DNA of 64,000 nucleotides. It comes from Apteryx mantelli (taxonomy: Eukaryota; Chordata; Aves; Apterygiformes; Apterygidae). The stretch covers positions 29,842,583-29,906,582 of the forward strand of contig NC_089985.1 in assembly GCF_036417845.1 (NCBI RefSeq). Reading direction: 5' to 3'. A program made the translations under genes and the position numbers. This document shows positions 12,101 to 24,869 of the stretch, piece after piece. The notes below the pieces were generated by a model that worked only from the letters and a program-made list of their open reading frames with translations, ran no database searches and had not been told where the DNA came from. Position 1 is the first letter of the stretch. Each line of letters opens with the position of its first letter.

Positions 12101-15100
12101 CAGTCAGCATGCGTTCAGTCCAGGACGCCCAATTCCCCTCATCCCCGGCATCAACATTCCTGGTACTCCCCCTTTTTCCCTTTTCTAAAGTGAGCCCTTT
12201 TCTGTCTCCCTGATCCCTCTTAAATCCCCCACCCTTTTCTTCCCCCTAGACTGCCAAAAAGTCAGCTCTTCTGCAGCATGGTGGCCCCTGCTGATGCTGC
12301 CGTCTCCCAGGGAGTGGGGTACCAGGGCTGCCTGCCCGGGGGAAATGGCACAGCAGGCTCAGTGACATCTTGCCTGACTTACCTGCCTGCGTGGCCTAAT
12401 GCTGTACGGAGATCCACTTCTGATGTGGTCAGATGGTCCTAGGCTAGCCAATAGTGCAGGAGTTAGTTACCTTATTTAACACCACGTAACACCCAATACT
12501 TGCTTAATACGTTGAATCTTCCCTAGTGCTGCCAACTTGGCTGCAAACTTCCTCTCACCTGTTGCCTTGGAGCTTCTCCCTAAATCTGGCACCTCTTCAC
12601 TTGCACCCGGGAGGAAATGAGGCACCTTCCAGGACTGGTGTGCAGAGAGATCCTGCTCAGGGAGGGAGGGGTAGGGCCTGTGCGCCAGAACGACTCTGGA
12701 GTCTCTCCAAGGCCAGCAGCAGGTTTGCCGAGACGCCACCCTGCTGGGGAATGCACCTGCCCAAGTGAGAGGCGAGCGCAGTGCAGCCTATCGGCGGCCA
12801 CAACCCACCTGTGATGGACCAGGAAGGTACGCCAGCAGGAACACCTATTTCTTGGCAGGTAGATGCCGGAGGAAGGGTAGAGACTAGGTTCTACCCTTGA
12901 GCTCCTTTCTTAGCTTGATCCAGTGAAAAGAAAACCTGGAAAATACATTGCTGCCAGCCAGGAGCCTGTGTAGGGAACAGTGCTGGGCTTTATTGTGTGT
13001 GGGCAACGTGTCAGCTGCAGGTGAGTGAACTTCTCTTCTCAAGGAAGGGCTCTGCTCTGGGACCTGTGTAGGGGGAGGGAAGGGCCATATTTCGTCAGTA
13101 CCCGTGGACAGGTTTGTCGGCTGCTTCAGAAAAGTTTCTTAAGAGGTCCTATCTTTTGCCTCCACATCTCTTCTTTGCACCCTCGCCTTTCCTCTTGTCA
13201 TGTAAAACTTTGGTATTTCATGTTCTTTCAGGATTCACAGGCCTCCCTAAGCACAGGTGCATTGGGACAGGCTTTTTGGTGTTAGGATGCTGGATGGAAA
13301 GGACGGCGATCAGGAACCTTCATAATGGAACATGCCAAAGCCATCTAGATTTCTATAAAAAGCAGCTGTACACGGACCCTACTGCAACAAATCATCCCCT
13401 TCCCCTATCCCCAGATCCCCTAGGCTTGGTGAAAAGAAGGGAGGATGCTACTGTCACCCAGGGCTTCCCTGAGGCTTCCAGAGTGATGTCTGGTGGCAGG
13501 AGTGCTGGTAGGAGGGATGCTCACTTACGGGAAAGCATTATCCCTTTTGAAGGGTGGAGAGGGTGGACTTTCCCCAAAGATACATGTTAGACAGCATAGG
13601 GTTACCTGGTCTTTGCTCCAGAAAGGAGAAGTGATGGGAGCTGGTAACTGATGTAGCAGCTGAAGGAGAGCATGAATATCTTGTCAGGGTTTTGGGAGAG
13701 ACAGATAGATGCCACTGAAAAGCTCCGATACTCTCATTCCCAGCAAATTCCTCTATCCCCCACTCCTGAATTCTTAGAAGAAGAGTTGGGCCCTGCCTGC
13801 CTCCCGGCTGTCAGTCATATGTGTCCCAAAGCAGCAGTGTCCCTGATCCCACGGGCACAGAAGGGCTTTGAGCACCATGACGTTCAGAGCTTCTGCTTTG
13901 TGTCTTGGCAGTTATTCAGATATGAAACAACATAGATGAATTTAATTCTCTTTGTGCCTCCTGGAGAGTTAGAAAAAGTGCATGAAAGGTTGGGAAAATA
14001 TTTATGTCTATTCTGGAATATAGGCTTGTGGGTCTGGGTAAGGGGTAACATGAAACACAGAGTGGTGACAAGTCCATCCCAAACAGACCATGGCCAGACC
14101 TGGGGAAAGAGGGGAAGAAGATGGCTTGTATCTGTTGGAGATTGTGAGGCTCCGTTGAATCTCATCTAGATAGCTAATGACAATCATATTATTGTTTGTT
14201 TGTTTATTTTATAGCAAATTTTGCCAGTCTTCCCCAGTCTTCACAATGCCCACATATTCCACATAATTGCATAAAATCATTCCAAAGGCTGGAAGCACTG
14301 CAGGAGCCTGTCCCACCACAAGGCTTTCTCTCCTGAATGCTGTAGGTAAACAATGTTTCACGACTGTCCAGGGTTAGGGGTGAGGAGGGAAGTGAGGAAT
14401 ATTTCAGCGGCTGAGTTGTATGTGGCTCTGAAAAGAAAGTGTTAATTAACGTACAGTCCATGCCCATCTGTCAGATATCAGACAGTAACAGACCATGAAA
14501 AGAGTATAAATAAATAAGTAAATGCATATACCTGTTTCCAGGCAGTTGGCCGGAGAGTGTTTCTCACACCTGCTGCCAGGGATGGTCAGAAACCAGTTGA
14601 TGACTCCCAATGCTCAATTAATGTTTGTTAGAGTGGGGAAAAAAGCAAAGAAAAGGAAAGACACTATCATTTTGGTTTTCCTGAGTTCCCAGTGCTTTAC
14701 TGTTTTCCCTCCCCACCTGCCAGACAGTAGTGTGGAAGAAAACAGCCTGTGAATTTTGTTCTGAAATGTGGCCTTTGATTAGAAAGCTTTGTGCGAGTGG
14801 GCTGGTCCTCTCCTCCTTTTTATCTTGCATACAAGGATGGCAGCACTGAAGGTCCTGGGTTCAGTACAAGGTAAATGGTAGACATTAATGACCTGTTATA
14901 CACTGGTTGTCAGACTGGCTAATCTGTTGAGTTAGCTGGCTTAAACTCAGAGGGTCTCTGTTATGATGAGGTCTACTTTCATCCTTTCTCCAAAGAGTGG
15001 TGGATGGCAGCCCAGGATAGGGCTGCTTTGATTTAAAATAGAAAGACAGCCATTTTTTTCTTAAGAGGTGTGCAGTGAAAGGGTGGGTGGCAAAAGACCT

Positions 15101-18100
15101 AAGTTGAAGAACGATTTTGTGAGTAAAAATACTGTAACTAGAGATACAAATCCTCACAGTCTAAAGAACCCCAAGCAAATGTGGATATTTATAGGGCAAA
15201 AGATTATATTCCCAGAACATTTTCAAACAGATTCAAGAAAACATGGAGGCACGGAAGTCTTTGTTGCTCCAAATCATTCATTTAATAAAGGTTAATAAAA
15301 TATTACAAAATAGGTGCCTACAGAGGTCATTACCATATTTTGTTCTGCAGTCAGATGTGCGAACAGTTTTATCTTGCTCCTGACCTTATTCTGGGCAAAT
15401 AAAAATGGAAGTGATTAAATTTAAAAAAGCGTGAGAATGCAATGCTATAGGTTGACTTTTGGTTATGTTTTCCCTCACTGTGGTTTCTGCCGTTGTGTTG
15501 TTTTTGTTTACTGTTTGATTGTATGTGCAACTTTGGTCAAGCAACAGAAGGCCACAAACTTTGCACTTCTGATTTTATGTTTTGTTAGGACAAAAATCTT
15601 TATCTTATCAACAAACCTGCTATCTACTAGACTCACCCCTTTGTCGGTGAGGAGAGATAAGGCAGGTCTGTGCTTGGAGAAGGAAAGGCAAGGAGGAAGT
15701 AGTGCTTAACCCAGGGCAAGCTGAGCTATAGTGTATATGCTGGGGAAATGTCCCCAGGCTCAATACCTTCTTACCCCTCTACTTTGAAAGTACCCCTTGA
15801 AATCATCACCTTCTTGGGTGCCTGTGTCCTGGGCACATGCCGCATTGCAGGCAGAAAGAGGTGTCTTTGCTGTCTCATGCAGAAGCGAACTGGGCCCTGC
15901 AGGCACAAAATCAGCATACTCAATTGCTGCTTTCTCCACTAATTCACGCTTTCTGCTTGTTCTGGGTACAGCTAGGAGTTGCAAATCTCCCAAGAGCCTC
16001 CAAACAAGTGTGCCCTTTGGAGCATGGATTTCTGTGTTTCAGTCCAGTCCCTGCCAAGACAAATCAAACACCACCAGTCGTGCAGGGAAATAACACAGTG
16101 CACAACTCATGCAGTGCATCAGGTCCCAGGCCTACAAATGAGCAGTGGTTAGAGACTTCCTGGACACGTGAGCTCAGCTGGCGGCGTGCCCTGAGCGACG
16201 TCCAAAGTGACCTCATGCTCCATCACAGCCGGGGAGTGACTCAGGAGGAGTTTGGCCTGACACTGTCAGGCTGTGTCTGGTTCAGGCGACCCCGTCCCAT
16301 TGTCCTCCCTCTTACCCCACCCCGTGGTGGCTTGTCCCTGATGAAGAGGGATTTCTAGGCATCCCTGCTGAAGATGCCAAGGAGATGATTTTCTCCTCAG
16401 ACCCATGCTCTGGAGCTGTCTGTATCAGCCTGCCCAGACTCTGGTCTGTGCATCAGGGCAGACTTGTATTACCTACAGCAGGTAGCAACGGCACTGGCAT
16501 AAGGGGATGCCATTTGTGAAGAGTGTCTGAAATAAGGGAGCTGTGTCAGAAAAGATCCCTGGAATGTGGAGGGCTGCCATGTGCAAAAGTCACTGTCTGC
16601 TATAATGAGCCCAAAAATGAGGGCTGAGCCCCAACATTGTGCTGAGTATGGCACAAAGACAAATGGAGCATGTTTGGCACAGGCTGATGGTCTCTTGGAG
16701 AGTCATTTTTAGCAGACAGGGTACTGTGTGATCGTCCTTCCACCTGGGAGCTCTGACACAGCTCTGATAGACACTGGAGGTCTGCATCAGTGCCTGGCCC
16801 TGGCTTTGACTCCTGTGGGACTTTGGGCAATTTGTGTGTGTGTCTCTGACGGCCAGCGCCTGTGCTGTTATGGGAGCAACACCAACACACGACAACACAT
16901 TGTTGTGTCTGGGAGGTGACCAGGGAGCCCAGTTCTGGGGCTCCTGAGGTCTGCCCCATGTCTCCAGGGCTCAGCCATACCTGAGTGTTGCCAGATGTCC
17001 CAGTGCTGTCGTCCCCACTGGCTCCTTGCTCTGGGTATCAGCTGGGCTGGAGGGGCCACTCTGGTGCTTTTGACTAGCCAGAGCACCCATATACTATGGG
17101 CAGGAGGTTATGTGAGGGAAATACAAGTGGTTTCTACACTCGATGTAAGACTTTGCCCGCATAAGAAGTAAGAAGGGCCAGAAAGCAAGCCAGGATTTGG
17201 ATGTGTTTGCAGAGGAGGTGATGAGCCCTGGAGAGCTGGGCTGAGGGCTGAGGAAAGGCACTGTGCTGAATGGCACCCAGCTAACTGCAGCTCCACAGAG
17301 CTTGCCTCAACCCTGTAGTTGCTGGTCGCTTTCCTCTGCTGCCCTCCTGCTGGTGAAGGTGCATCAGGGTCAGGAGGAACAGAGAGGAGAGCAAAACTGG
17401 GGAGTGCCAGGTCCCAGCTGTTTGTGGGGCTCTTTCCGGGGCAGTGCTGAAACCACCAGAGAAATAACCATCATGTTTCTGTAGGAAACTTGGGACAGGG
17501 ATTGCAGGGATAGGGACAGGGCTGAGGAACTGCAGTGGGGCCAAGGCCAAGCAGCAAGGGCAGCATTTGCTGTTCCAGCTACTGGACTTGAAGGGTTAAG
17601 CCCCAGTCCTGACCCCCACCTTCCCGCTGTCCTTCTAGGCAGCAGAGCCAGTTGGTGACAAGAGGCTGATGCTGATGAGGGAGCATGTGAAGCCAGAGCT
17701 GTGAATGGGGCTTTATCCCAGGAGCGACCGGCCTCTGCTCCGTCCTTGCCCTGCTGCCAGTACCAGCTGCAGGCAGAGCCCTGCAGGCAGCAATGTGCCA
17801 GTAGCCTCTGCGCAGGGTGCCCGGGGCTGGGGAGGCAGGGACACACGCCAGGCAAGGCATTGCAGAAGGAACTTGCTGGGGCAGGGGCAGGCTGAGGTCC
17901 CTGCCATAGCGCGTGGCGCTCTCCTGGGAAGACATGCACGGCTGACCTGTGCTCCAAGGCATGGGGGTTTTGTGACGGAGGCAGGGGAAGATCTGTCGGC
18001 CAGTCCTGAGCAACAGAGGCTCAGGATTTGGCGGGGGATTTCTTGGTACAGAGGATCAGGGTCTCTGTTTAATATCTTCTTCTCTTCTTGACTCTTTCAG
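9124..18100. other. Intergenic region between CFAP57 and TMEM125
   Basis: About 9 kb in which I support no protein-coding gene. The first 3 kb is AT-rich; from about 12.2 kb GC content rises, and 17.2-18.1 kb is GC-rich with CpGs. The latter could hold the TMEM125 promoter and an untranslated first exon, but no clear donor was fixed. A run of 14 C lies at 10235-10248. Open stretches here have no domain, no consistent splice context and no recognisable similarity. Confidence 0.5.
10235..10248. repeat. Homopolymer run (C)14
   Basis: Fourteen consecutive C residues, preceded by CTCT and followed by AG. This is a simple repeat with no gene context; its length may be inexact because of sequencing. 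Confidence 0.9.
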
Positions 18101-18412
18101 ATGAAACGTACAGGAAAGGAAGGACTGGGTCCTGGTCATTCCCCAACAGTGCTGCTCTGGGGATGCTCCACCATGTTCTGCAACTCTGCTTGGAGGCAGG
18201 GCTCAGCCCCAGCACATGGACCATAGCTCTCTGGGTGGCACTGCCACAGAAGGGAGCTCCACTGGGCACCAAAGAATGAGACAGAGGCGTCCCCGCATGA
18301 GAAATGCTGCCGTCTTCACAACTGCCACTGCTTTGACCCTCCCCTTCACTGTAAGGGTCTAGGTTCATCTGTGTGACCATCCTGCTGTGCCATCCCCACC
18401 CAGCCACTCACC
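18101..18412 (+). promoter_or_regulatory. Probable 5' UTR part of the TMEM125 coding exon, with uORF
   Basis: A long pyrimidine tract ending CTTTCAG at 18094-18100 looks like a splice acceptor, so the coding exon of TMEM125 probably starts at 18101 and a non-coding first exon lies upstream. An upstream ATG is placed exactly at 18101. It opens a 41-codon reading frame closed by TAG at 18224-18226, in the same frame as TMEM125 but separated from it by that stop. Such a uORF could dampen translation. Acceptor use is inferred, not shown. Confidence 0.4.
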
Positions 18413-19075
18413 ATGCCGGAGCTGGCAGAGCTGAGCACACCCCGCACCCCTGCGGATGCTGACCACATCCAGAGGAACATCCTGGAGGAGCATGTGGAGC
18501 TCTGGTGGTTCCAGGACCCCAAGAAGTCCATCCTGTGCTATGGGATGGCAGTGGTGCTGATCTTGGCCTGTGGGATTGGGGGCATCATTCTGCTGTACAG
18601 CACCAGCAGCCGGTCTGGGGAGTGGCGGCTGGCTGTGGGCACCACGCTCTGTCTCCTGGCCCTGCTCGTTCTGCTGAAGCAGCTGCTGAGCTCTGCCATC
18701 CAGGATATGAACTGCATCCGCAGCCGGGATCAGATTGAGCTCCTGAAAAGTGGGGGCTTCTCGGACTGCCTGGTGCTGCTGCTCAGCGCCCTGGTGCTGC
18801 TGATCTGTGGCATCGTGCTCACCGTCCTCTCCACCACGACCATGCAGCTCAGCCCTGTCCGGCCGCTGGCTAGCATGTTCACCAGTGGGATTATCCTCTT
18901 GACTGCTGGCAGTGCCATCCTCCTCTCCCTGCTGCTCTATCTCCTCTGCACCTCCTGCTGCCGAGCTGCTCCTCGAAGCTTGGAGACAGGTGAAATCAGT
19001 GTCTTCACCATCTCTGGCCGTCTTGCTGCTAACAGGCGACTTCCTCCCACCTCCAGCATGGCCAACCTGATCTGA
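18413..19075 (+). CDS. TMEM125: TMEM125, four-pass membrane protein
   Basis: Single coding exon of 220 residues, close to the 219 of human TMEM125. The molecular function of the family is not established; expression in epithelial tissues is reported. The start ATG is in a good context (CTCACCATGC). There are four hydrophobic segments at about residues 43-63, 73-93, 118-140 and 154-179. Between the first and second lies the family hallmark [20 protein letters not shown], followed by [20 protein letters not shown] at about 83-103, both near-identical to human as remembered. The N-terminal part holds [12 protein letters not shown], and the C-terminus ends in a Ser-rich tail with SSMANLI, like human SSIASLI. 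Its position directly after CFAP57 is the human order. Identification is confident. Confidence 0.95.
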   Translation: MPELAELSTPRTPADADHIQRNILEEHVELWWFQDPKKSILCYGMAVVLILACGIGGIILLYSTSSRSGEWRLAVGTTLCLLALLVLLKQLLSSAIQDMNCIRSRDQIELLKSGGFSDCLVLLLSALVLLICGIVLTVLSTTTMQLSPVRPLASMFTSGIILLTAGSAILLSLLLYLLCTSCCRAAPRSLETGEISVFTISGRLAANRRLPPTSSMANLI

Positions 19076-21841
19076 CCCAGAGCCATTGGAGCCTCACCAG
19101 TGCCAGCAGGACACTCCTGCATGAGGGTCACTGGATACGACTCATCAGTGGGGCTTGTGTCTCCTGACCTCACCATTTTTTCCCAAAGCAGGGTGAGATT
19201 TGCAGTGTGCCTTATGTTTCTTTCAGATATGACTGCCATTTGCTTTACCTCAGGCTAACAGTGTGGCAGGAACCCTGGGTTGCCTGGACAGGCTTCATGA
19301 GCTGGAGCAGCTGGAGCTGCTTTTTATCTCAGCAAAGCCTCCTGCAACAGTTGCTGCCTGCCCAGCCAGCCCAGCTGTGGCCCCGCTGACACAGAAGGAG
19401 TTAAGGTGAGCCTGTCCTATACCTCTGGGGACCCCAGTACTTGTGCAGCTCCTGCTGGTCCCTGCACTGTGTCATGTTCTCCTATGGCAGGAGAGGCTGT
19501 GATTGCTGGTGGTGTAAAACCACCTTGTGCTCTGTGCAGAGCTGCCGGCTTGGGCCCATGTCTTAGCTGTAATCAGTTCATAATCTGTGCCTCTGAGCAT
19601 GTGTACAAGTTGAGCATACTGTGATGCCCCGTGCTGTGTGTCTCCCTTTCCTGCCAGCTTGCAGGAGCCCTGAAAATAAGAACAGCCTGTAGTGACAGCT
19701 GATAAATTACAGGAAATATTGTGAGTGTTAGCAGGCGTGCTGAATGCAAGCAAAGGGAGCTAGGTATGAAGTATGGCTGCAAGGGGCTTCCCCTTGAGAA
19801 AGCACCTGTATGTCTGCGGGAGTGAGCGTGGAATTTGCATGTGAGTCTGTGTGTCTGAGCCAGGCATGGTTTGATTGCACATGAAATGCCATTTGTGTTT
19901 GCAATGCCAGGATCTTTTCCAATATTACTTTTCTGCAGCCTATGGTCTTCTGCATTTTGATCAAAGGGGGAGGCAAATTGTTGGCATTAGCACCCTGATG
20001 GGTTTTCAGTGTTAGACTGTCTGAGTGTCAGAGGAGGCTCTGTTATCACACTGGCCTGCTCCAGCCGTGCAATCCACAAACAGCTAGGTATAGTCACCAG
20101 GAGCATGATGATGGGATGCCAAAATTACAGGCCTGGGGCTGATCTGCATGGAGAGCTCCTGCTCTGTAAGGGAGGTGAAGGGGAAGCACTGTGGCCCTCC
20201 TACATTAGTTTTGCAAGCAGATGCATCTCCGCTGCTGTGAGAACCATGCAGTTCACCTCAGTCCTTGCTGGGAGTGGATTCAGCACAGCAGCTTTTCCAT
20301 GCTATTTCCCTGTCCTCCAAGTGTGGCAGCAGCCTGTTGCTGCTTGGCGTATAATAGTTGTTCTGTTACCACTTGGGCCTCACTGTGAACCTTTTTGGTG
20401 TTTTATGTTTATGAGAATATCAGCCTGTCCTAGAGGCGGGCTAACAACTCACCCTCAGAAACTTTTCCTTTGAATTTAGGCTAATTTACCTGTCAAATTT
20501 TTCATTTCCTCTGTAAGAGCCACAAACCATTTCACTGCTCCTGCTCTTCCCACAGACACAGATCCTAACCTGTGTTGTTGGTGAAGTTGTTGCTGAGCAA
20601 CCTTTGCTTGCTTCTCTCTCTTCATCTTCCTGCCTGCTCTCATCTCCCCCGACCTGAGTTGTTCTGCCTCAGTCATTATTTCTGCACTTTATTTGCGATG
20701 ATCCCTCTGAGAATTAGGGTCACCAAAATGGAGCAAGAACAGTTAGATTAAATTGGTGTTTTGGGGGGTCTAGCAGTGAATTTATTTTAAAGAGGACTGT
20801 AGCTCATTCCCCTAGTAACAGCATGAATCACTGTCCATGTTACACCTGGAAGCAATGTCAGACGCTCATCGTCAGTGAACCACACCAGGTATATGTTGGA
20901 CAATGAGGATTTCATCCCTTTGTATCTCCAGCCCGTGCTGTCTCTGAGGCACTCAGATCACATGAGAGTACTTCTGTATTCATCCACTCTTGCCCTGTTC
21001 CTACCGACTTTCCTTCCCCCTGAAGTCTTGGATTATTTTTTCCAAACTAACTAGTTGTGCGGGAACATTATTTTGTTTCTTGTTTTCTGTATTGCTGTTA
21101 TTTCTACATTTTCCTCTGCCAGTTTCATATCATCTGTAGATTTTATTAAACTGCTATTTCCTCCTTTCACTGCATTACTTTCCTGAAGCTGCCCAAGAGC
21201 TAAGAGGGTGTTACTAAGATCAGGTCCTTCTGTGTTAAACGCTCCACATTTGGGTAGCAAAGAGCAGTCCTTCCCTAGTCTATCCCCAGGTTCAGCAGGA
21301 AGTCCAGAGCATACAAATGAAGTGACAGCCCAGAGCTGGGCGGCAGTTTTGCACCACCAACACTGCTCACCCATGCAGCTGCTGCTCTGCACATCTGTGT
21401 TGCTGCATGCGCAGTTATTGCAGGCTGCCTCAGTGCTTTTGCAGTTATTCCCAGCTTCCCCGACCTGCACATGTGTGGACCGGCTCACAGCTGTCTGTGC
21501 ACCAGCTCTTTTGCACATCTGTGCATTTCTGTGAACATGCATGTTCATGCCTGGCCTGCAGCTCCATGCTGCCTGCACGTCAATGTGAATCTGCCCCTCC
21601 ATAGACCCTTCAAAACGTGCCCTAAGTGCACATGAATGTTGCCAGAAGAGGATGCTTCGGGACCATGTCAGCAACCCAAGGAAATAATGGATAAAAACAG
21701 GCTGTTTCTGAAGATGGAGATTTGGGTATGTGGCTGCCCAAGTGGACAGCCTGTACTGAGCCAGTCCCTGACTCACCTCCTGCAGCAGCATTACTGTTTT
21801 GTTCCTTTCCCTTGTTTCCTGTGTTGTGCATGGAAAAACAT

Positions 21842-21847
21842 AATAAA
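21842..21847 (+). terminator. Candidate polyadenylation signal (TMEM125?)
   Basis: An AATAAA hexamer, followed within 20 bases by GTGTTGCAG, a G/T-rich stretch. It is the first perfect hexamer noted downstream of TMEM125, but it is 2.8 kb from the stop codon, so the link to TMEM125 is only a possibility. Confidence 0.3.
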
Positions 21848-22599
21848 GTGTTGCAGAAGTTGACTGTATCGAAGCCTCATACTTCAGTGAGAGTCCCTCA
21901 GGAATGGTAGTTTGCTGGGCTGTGCGGAGCTGAGCTCTGCTCAGGCTGAGCTCGGGGCAGAAATCTCGGCAGCCCAGGGGCCATCCTTTGGCTGCAGTTC
22001 CAGCTCATCGGCTAGCATGGCAATGCCTCCACAGTTTCCCAAATGCACATATTTATTTCCTTATACAAGATTTCCACCCCCAGATGTGCATGCATCTCCT
22101 CTGCTACAGGACTTAGACATAACAGGCCCCTCTTGCCACCGGTTTAGGCGCCCGAGCTGTTGTTGTGCCGCTGAAGGGAGCTCGCAGGCAGCGTGCAAAG
22201 CCTCCCGAACGGGACGGTGACGGCTCATTTGTTTACACAGAAGCTGTTTTGCCCTGAGCGGCAGCTGCTGCCTCCAAGTGAACCTGGAACCAGTCTGCCC
22301 ACATACCTTTCTGTTACTGTACACATCCGCCAGCGTGAACTTTGGTCCTTTCAGCAGCTTCCTGGGATGACTGCTCCGTACCTCGCTTTGAGAAGGCTCC
22401 TCCTTTTCTGCTCTGGCCCTCTGATATTCCTAACTCTGCAAGTCAGATGCATTTTTTTTGCCTCAGGCAACTGGTGCCAGGCACCCAACTGTTTGCACTG
22501 CAGTAGCCTGGATGCGGTGGAGAGGGGTTGTCATGGCACCTATACACTTTGCACATCAGAAAAAAAACCACTTCTGCTCAGTTAAAGAATAAACTGATA

Positions 22600-23190
22600 G
22601 GCTTACAAATAGCATCAAAGTAGACAAGCAGCTCACCATTAGATACTGAGGGAAGAGAGTAAATGAGATACTGAGATAAATAAAACTGGGAAGGAGTTGC
22701 TTTTAATCTCTTCTAAAACATCAGTGAGACCAAAACTAAAATATTGCATCTAGCACATGTGTTCATATTATAAACAGCATATTGAAAAGCCCAGGAAATA
22801 GTCTCCGAAAGATAATTGAAATGCATTTTTCCAGTCCTCAGATTTAAGTCTCCCATTACATCTTGCCAGAAAGATGTAAGAAATTTTCAAAAATTACAGC
22901 GTATATTATATTTTCACAGTGAGTGGCACAGTTAGTAAAGGGCTCTTAAGATGAGCCCAGAAGGCAAAACATGAAGCAGTGACTGCAAAACTGAAGCCAG
23001 GAAAAATTCAGTTTAGAAATATGGCTTTTAAGAGAGAAAACTGATCACTAGAACAAATCAACAGGTTTTCTGTCTCCTCATGGTTTCAGACAACAAGTTC
23101 CCTCTCTGGAAGATGCTTTAAGTTACTGGGCAAGATATATAGTCTGTATTGCACATCAAACACATGATCTAATAGTCCCCTTTTGTTTAT
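22600..23190 (+). mobile_element. CR1-type LINE fragment (3' part)
   Basis: The landmarks run in consensus order for the end of CR1 ORF2: 'aaaacatcagtgagaccaaa' (the LVRP part), then 'aatattgcatctagcac', 'atattataaacagcatattg', 'agataattgaaatgc', and near the end 'aacaagttccctctctgg' and 'catgatctaatagtcccc', typical of the 3' tail. It is highly decayed, with stops throughout. Identification was by eye from remembered consensus. Confidence 0.5.
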
Positions 23191-24869
23191 GCTCTCCAAC
23201 ATGTATTATTTGCTGCTGTCTACATTGTGGGGTATAAATATCCTAATAGGAAGAGAAATAAAGAAAAAAGTTTACAATTAAATGAAGGTTTGAAATATAC
23301 AGGGGAATTAGCGATGTGGCAGAGCTGCAAGACATGTAGTCCCTGTGATGAAGCATCCTGCTCCACAGCACCACAGAGATATTCCCAAACTACCAGGGAG
23401 ATTAACAGCTAGGCTGCTCCCAAGGAAACCTTTCCAGCAGAGAGCTGGACCATCACTTGCTAAGGAAGGAGGCTGCTGCTGCTCAGCACATATAACTCCA
23501 GCGTGACCCATACGTACATGGCTGGCTATGGTCCTGCCTCAGCAGAAACAACTTTGAGTTACCTATGTCTCAAGCGCTGCTTATCTGACCACAGAGATGA
23601 CAGGAATGCAAAAATTATAATGTATACTATAACTTCATGGTAAGAGGTACAGATACTAAGATGAGTCTGTAATCAACCCCTTGAGACAAGGCCATTTTGC
23701 TCCAAAGCGCATGCCTGCCTGATGCTGGAAGCAGACCACTCCAAGAACTTGACTCGGTTTTGCAGAGAGCTGTGTTCACAGGCACAGCCATGGGAAAGGT
23801 AAGTGCCTTTCTAGCAAGCCTAACAAGTGAAGGGGGAAAATAGAGAAGCAACACAACAGGAAATAATTCTGGGAAAATGTACACAGAAACCCTGCAGCAA
23901 TGCACAAGGACTGTGTGTACAAGATCATATAATAACAGATTTGTGTGTGTACAAGACTATTAATTATGCTATTGTGTCATTTGGTCCTTGAAAGTGCATG
24001 CAAAAAAGTACCTGTCAGTGTGTTAAACCAATGTGAAAGAAATTACATGAGTAATTCCCACTGAATTCCATGTTGCATTCCGTTCTCACCCACTGAATGT
24101 CCATGTTGCCTGTTAACACCAAAGCACTATGCTACTTTGGCCTGCAATGCATATGCATGTGCTCTCGTTTACATCCTGAGAAGTTGCTTCTTTCATGCTG
24201 TTCTGAAATTTCCTTGCTAGGTCATGCTCTGCTTCTTTAGCAAGGAGCTAGAAGACACCTGTGGTCTCTTAAAGTGAAATAATAAGTCTTAGAAACTGGC
24301 TCATCGATGAAAGCAGGTGGCTGCATCAAATGCCTAAGCATTAGGCTGAGATAGTCAACATCTGAACAAAACAAAGCGGCCACTGCCTCTGGCCATGGGG
24401 CAGGGTCTGCGGCGGGGGCTGGAGCACAGCAGGGTGGACATCTCCGGCTCCCTCTCTCTGACGAGGTTCTTGCAGTTTGTAGTTTTACTGCCTCATGCTC
24501 GTGGGACAGAGCAGTGAACTCTTGATCTCTAGCAGTTATTGTGCTTCCTTATGGTCTCCCACTGCCCTATTGGAGACAGGAGGACTGCAACCTAGTTAAA
24601 TACAGCTGAAAGGCACCCATCACCCATCAGTGCCAGCTTCCCAACTCCATAATGAACATCTTACTTGGAATAGGGGAAGGAGTCTGGCAATCTAGACCTC
24701 ATTTTCACTCCCAGTTTTCCTAAATTTTGTCTGACTTAAACCCATAGAGCCCAAAGACTTAAGTTCTGTAGTTTGTGACTATGTGGGCTAAGGGCTTAAT
24801 ACATGTGGAGATGACAACAGAGGCCAGGAAGGGGGTTACTCTGGTCGATTAGACACAAAGGCTGGGGAA

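Noticed and set aside
13114-13590. 158-codon plus-strand open frame between CFAP57 and TMEM125
   Set aside because: No domain, no signal peptide, no splice context, and composition typical of non-coding sequence.
21051-21791. 246-codon minus-strand open frame
   Set aside because: Cys- and Gln-rich because of CA/TGC-rich low-complexity sequence; no family resemblance and no supporting signals.
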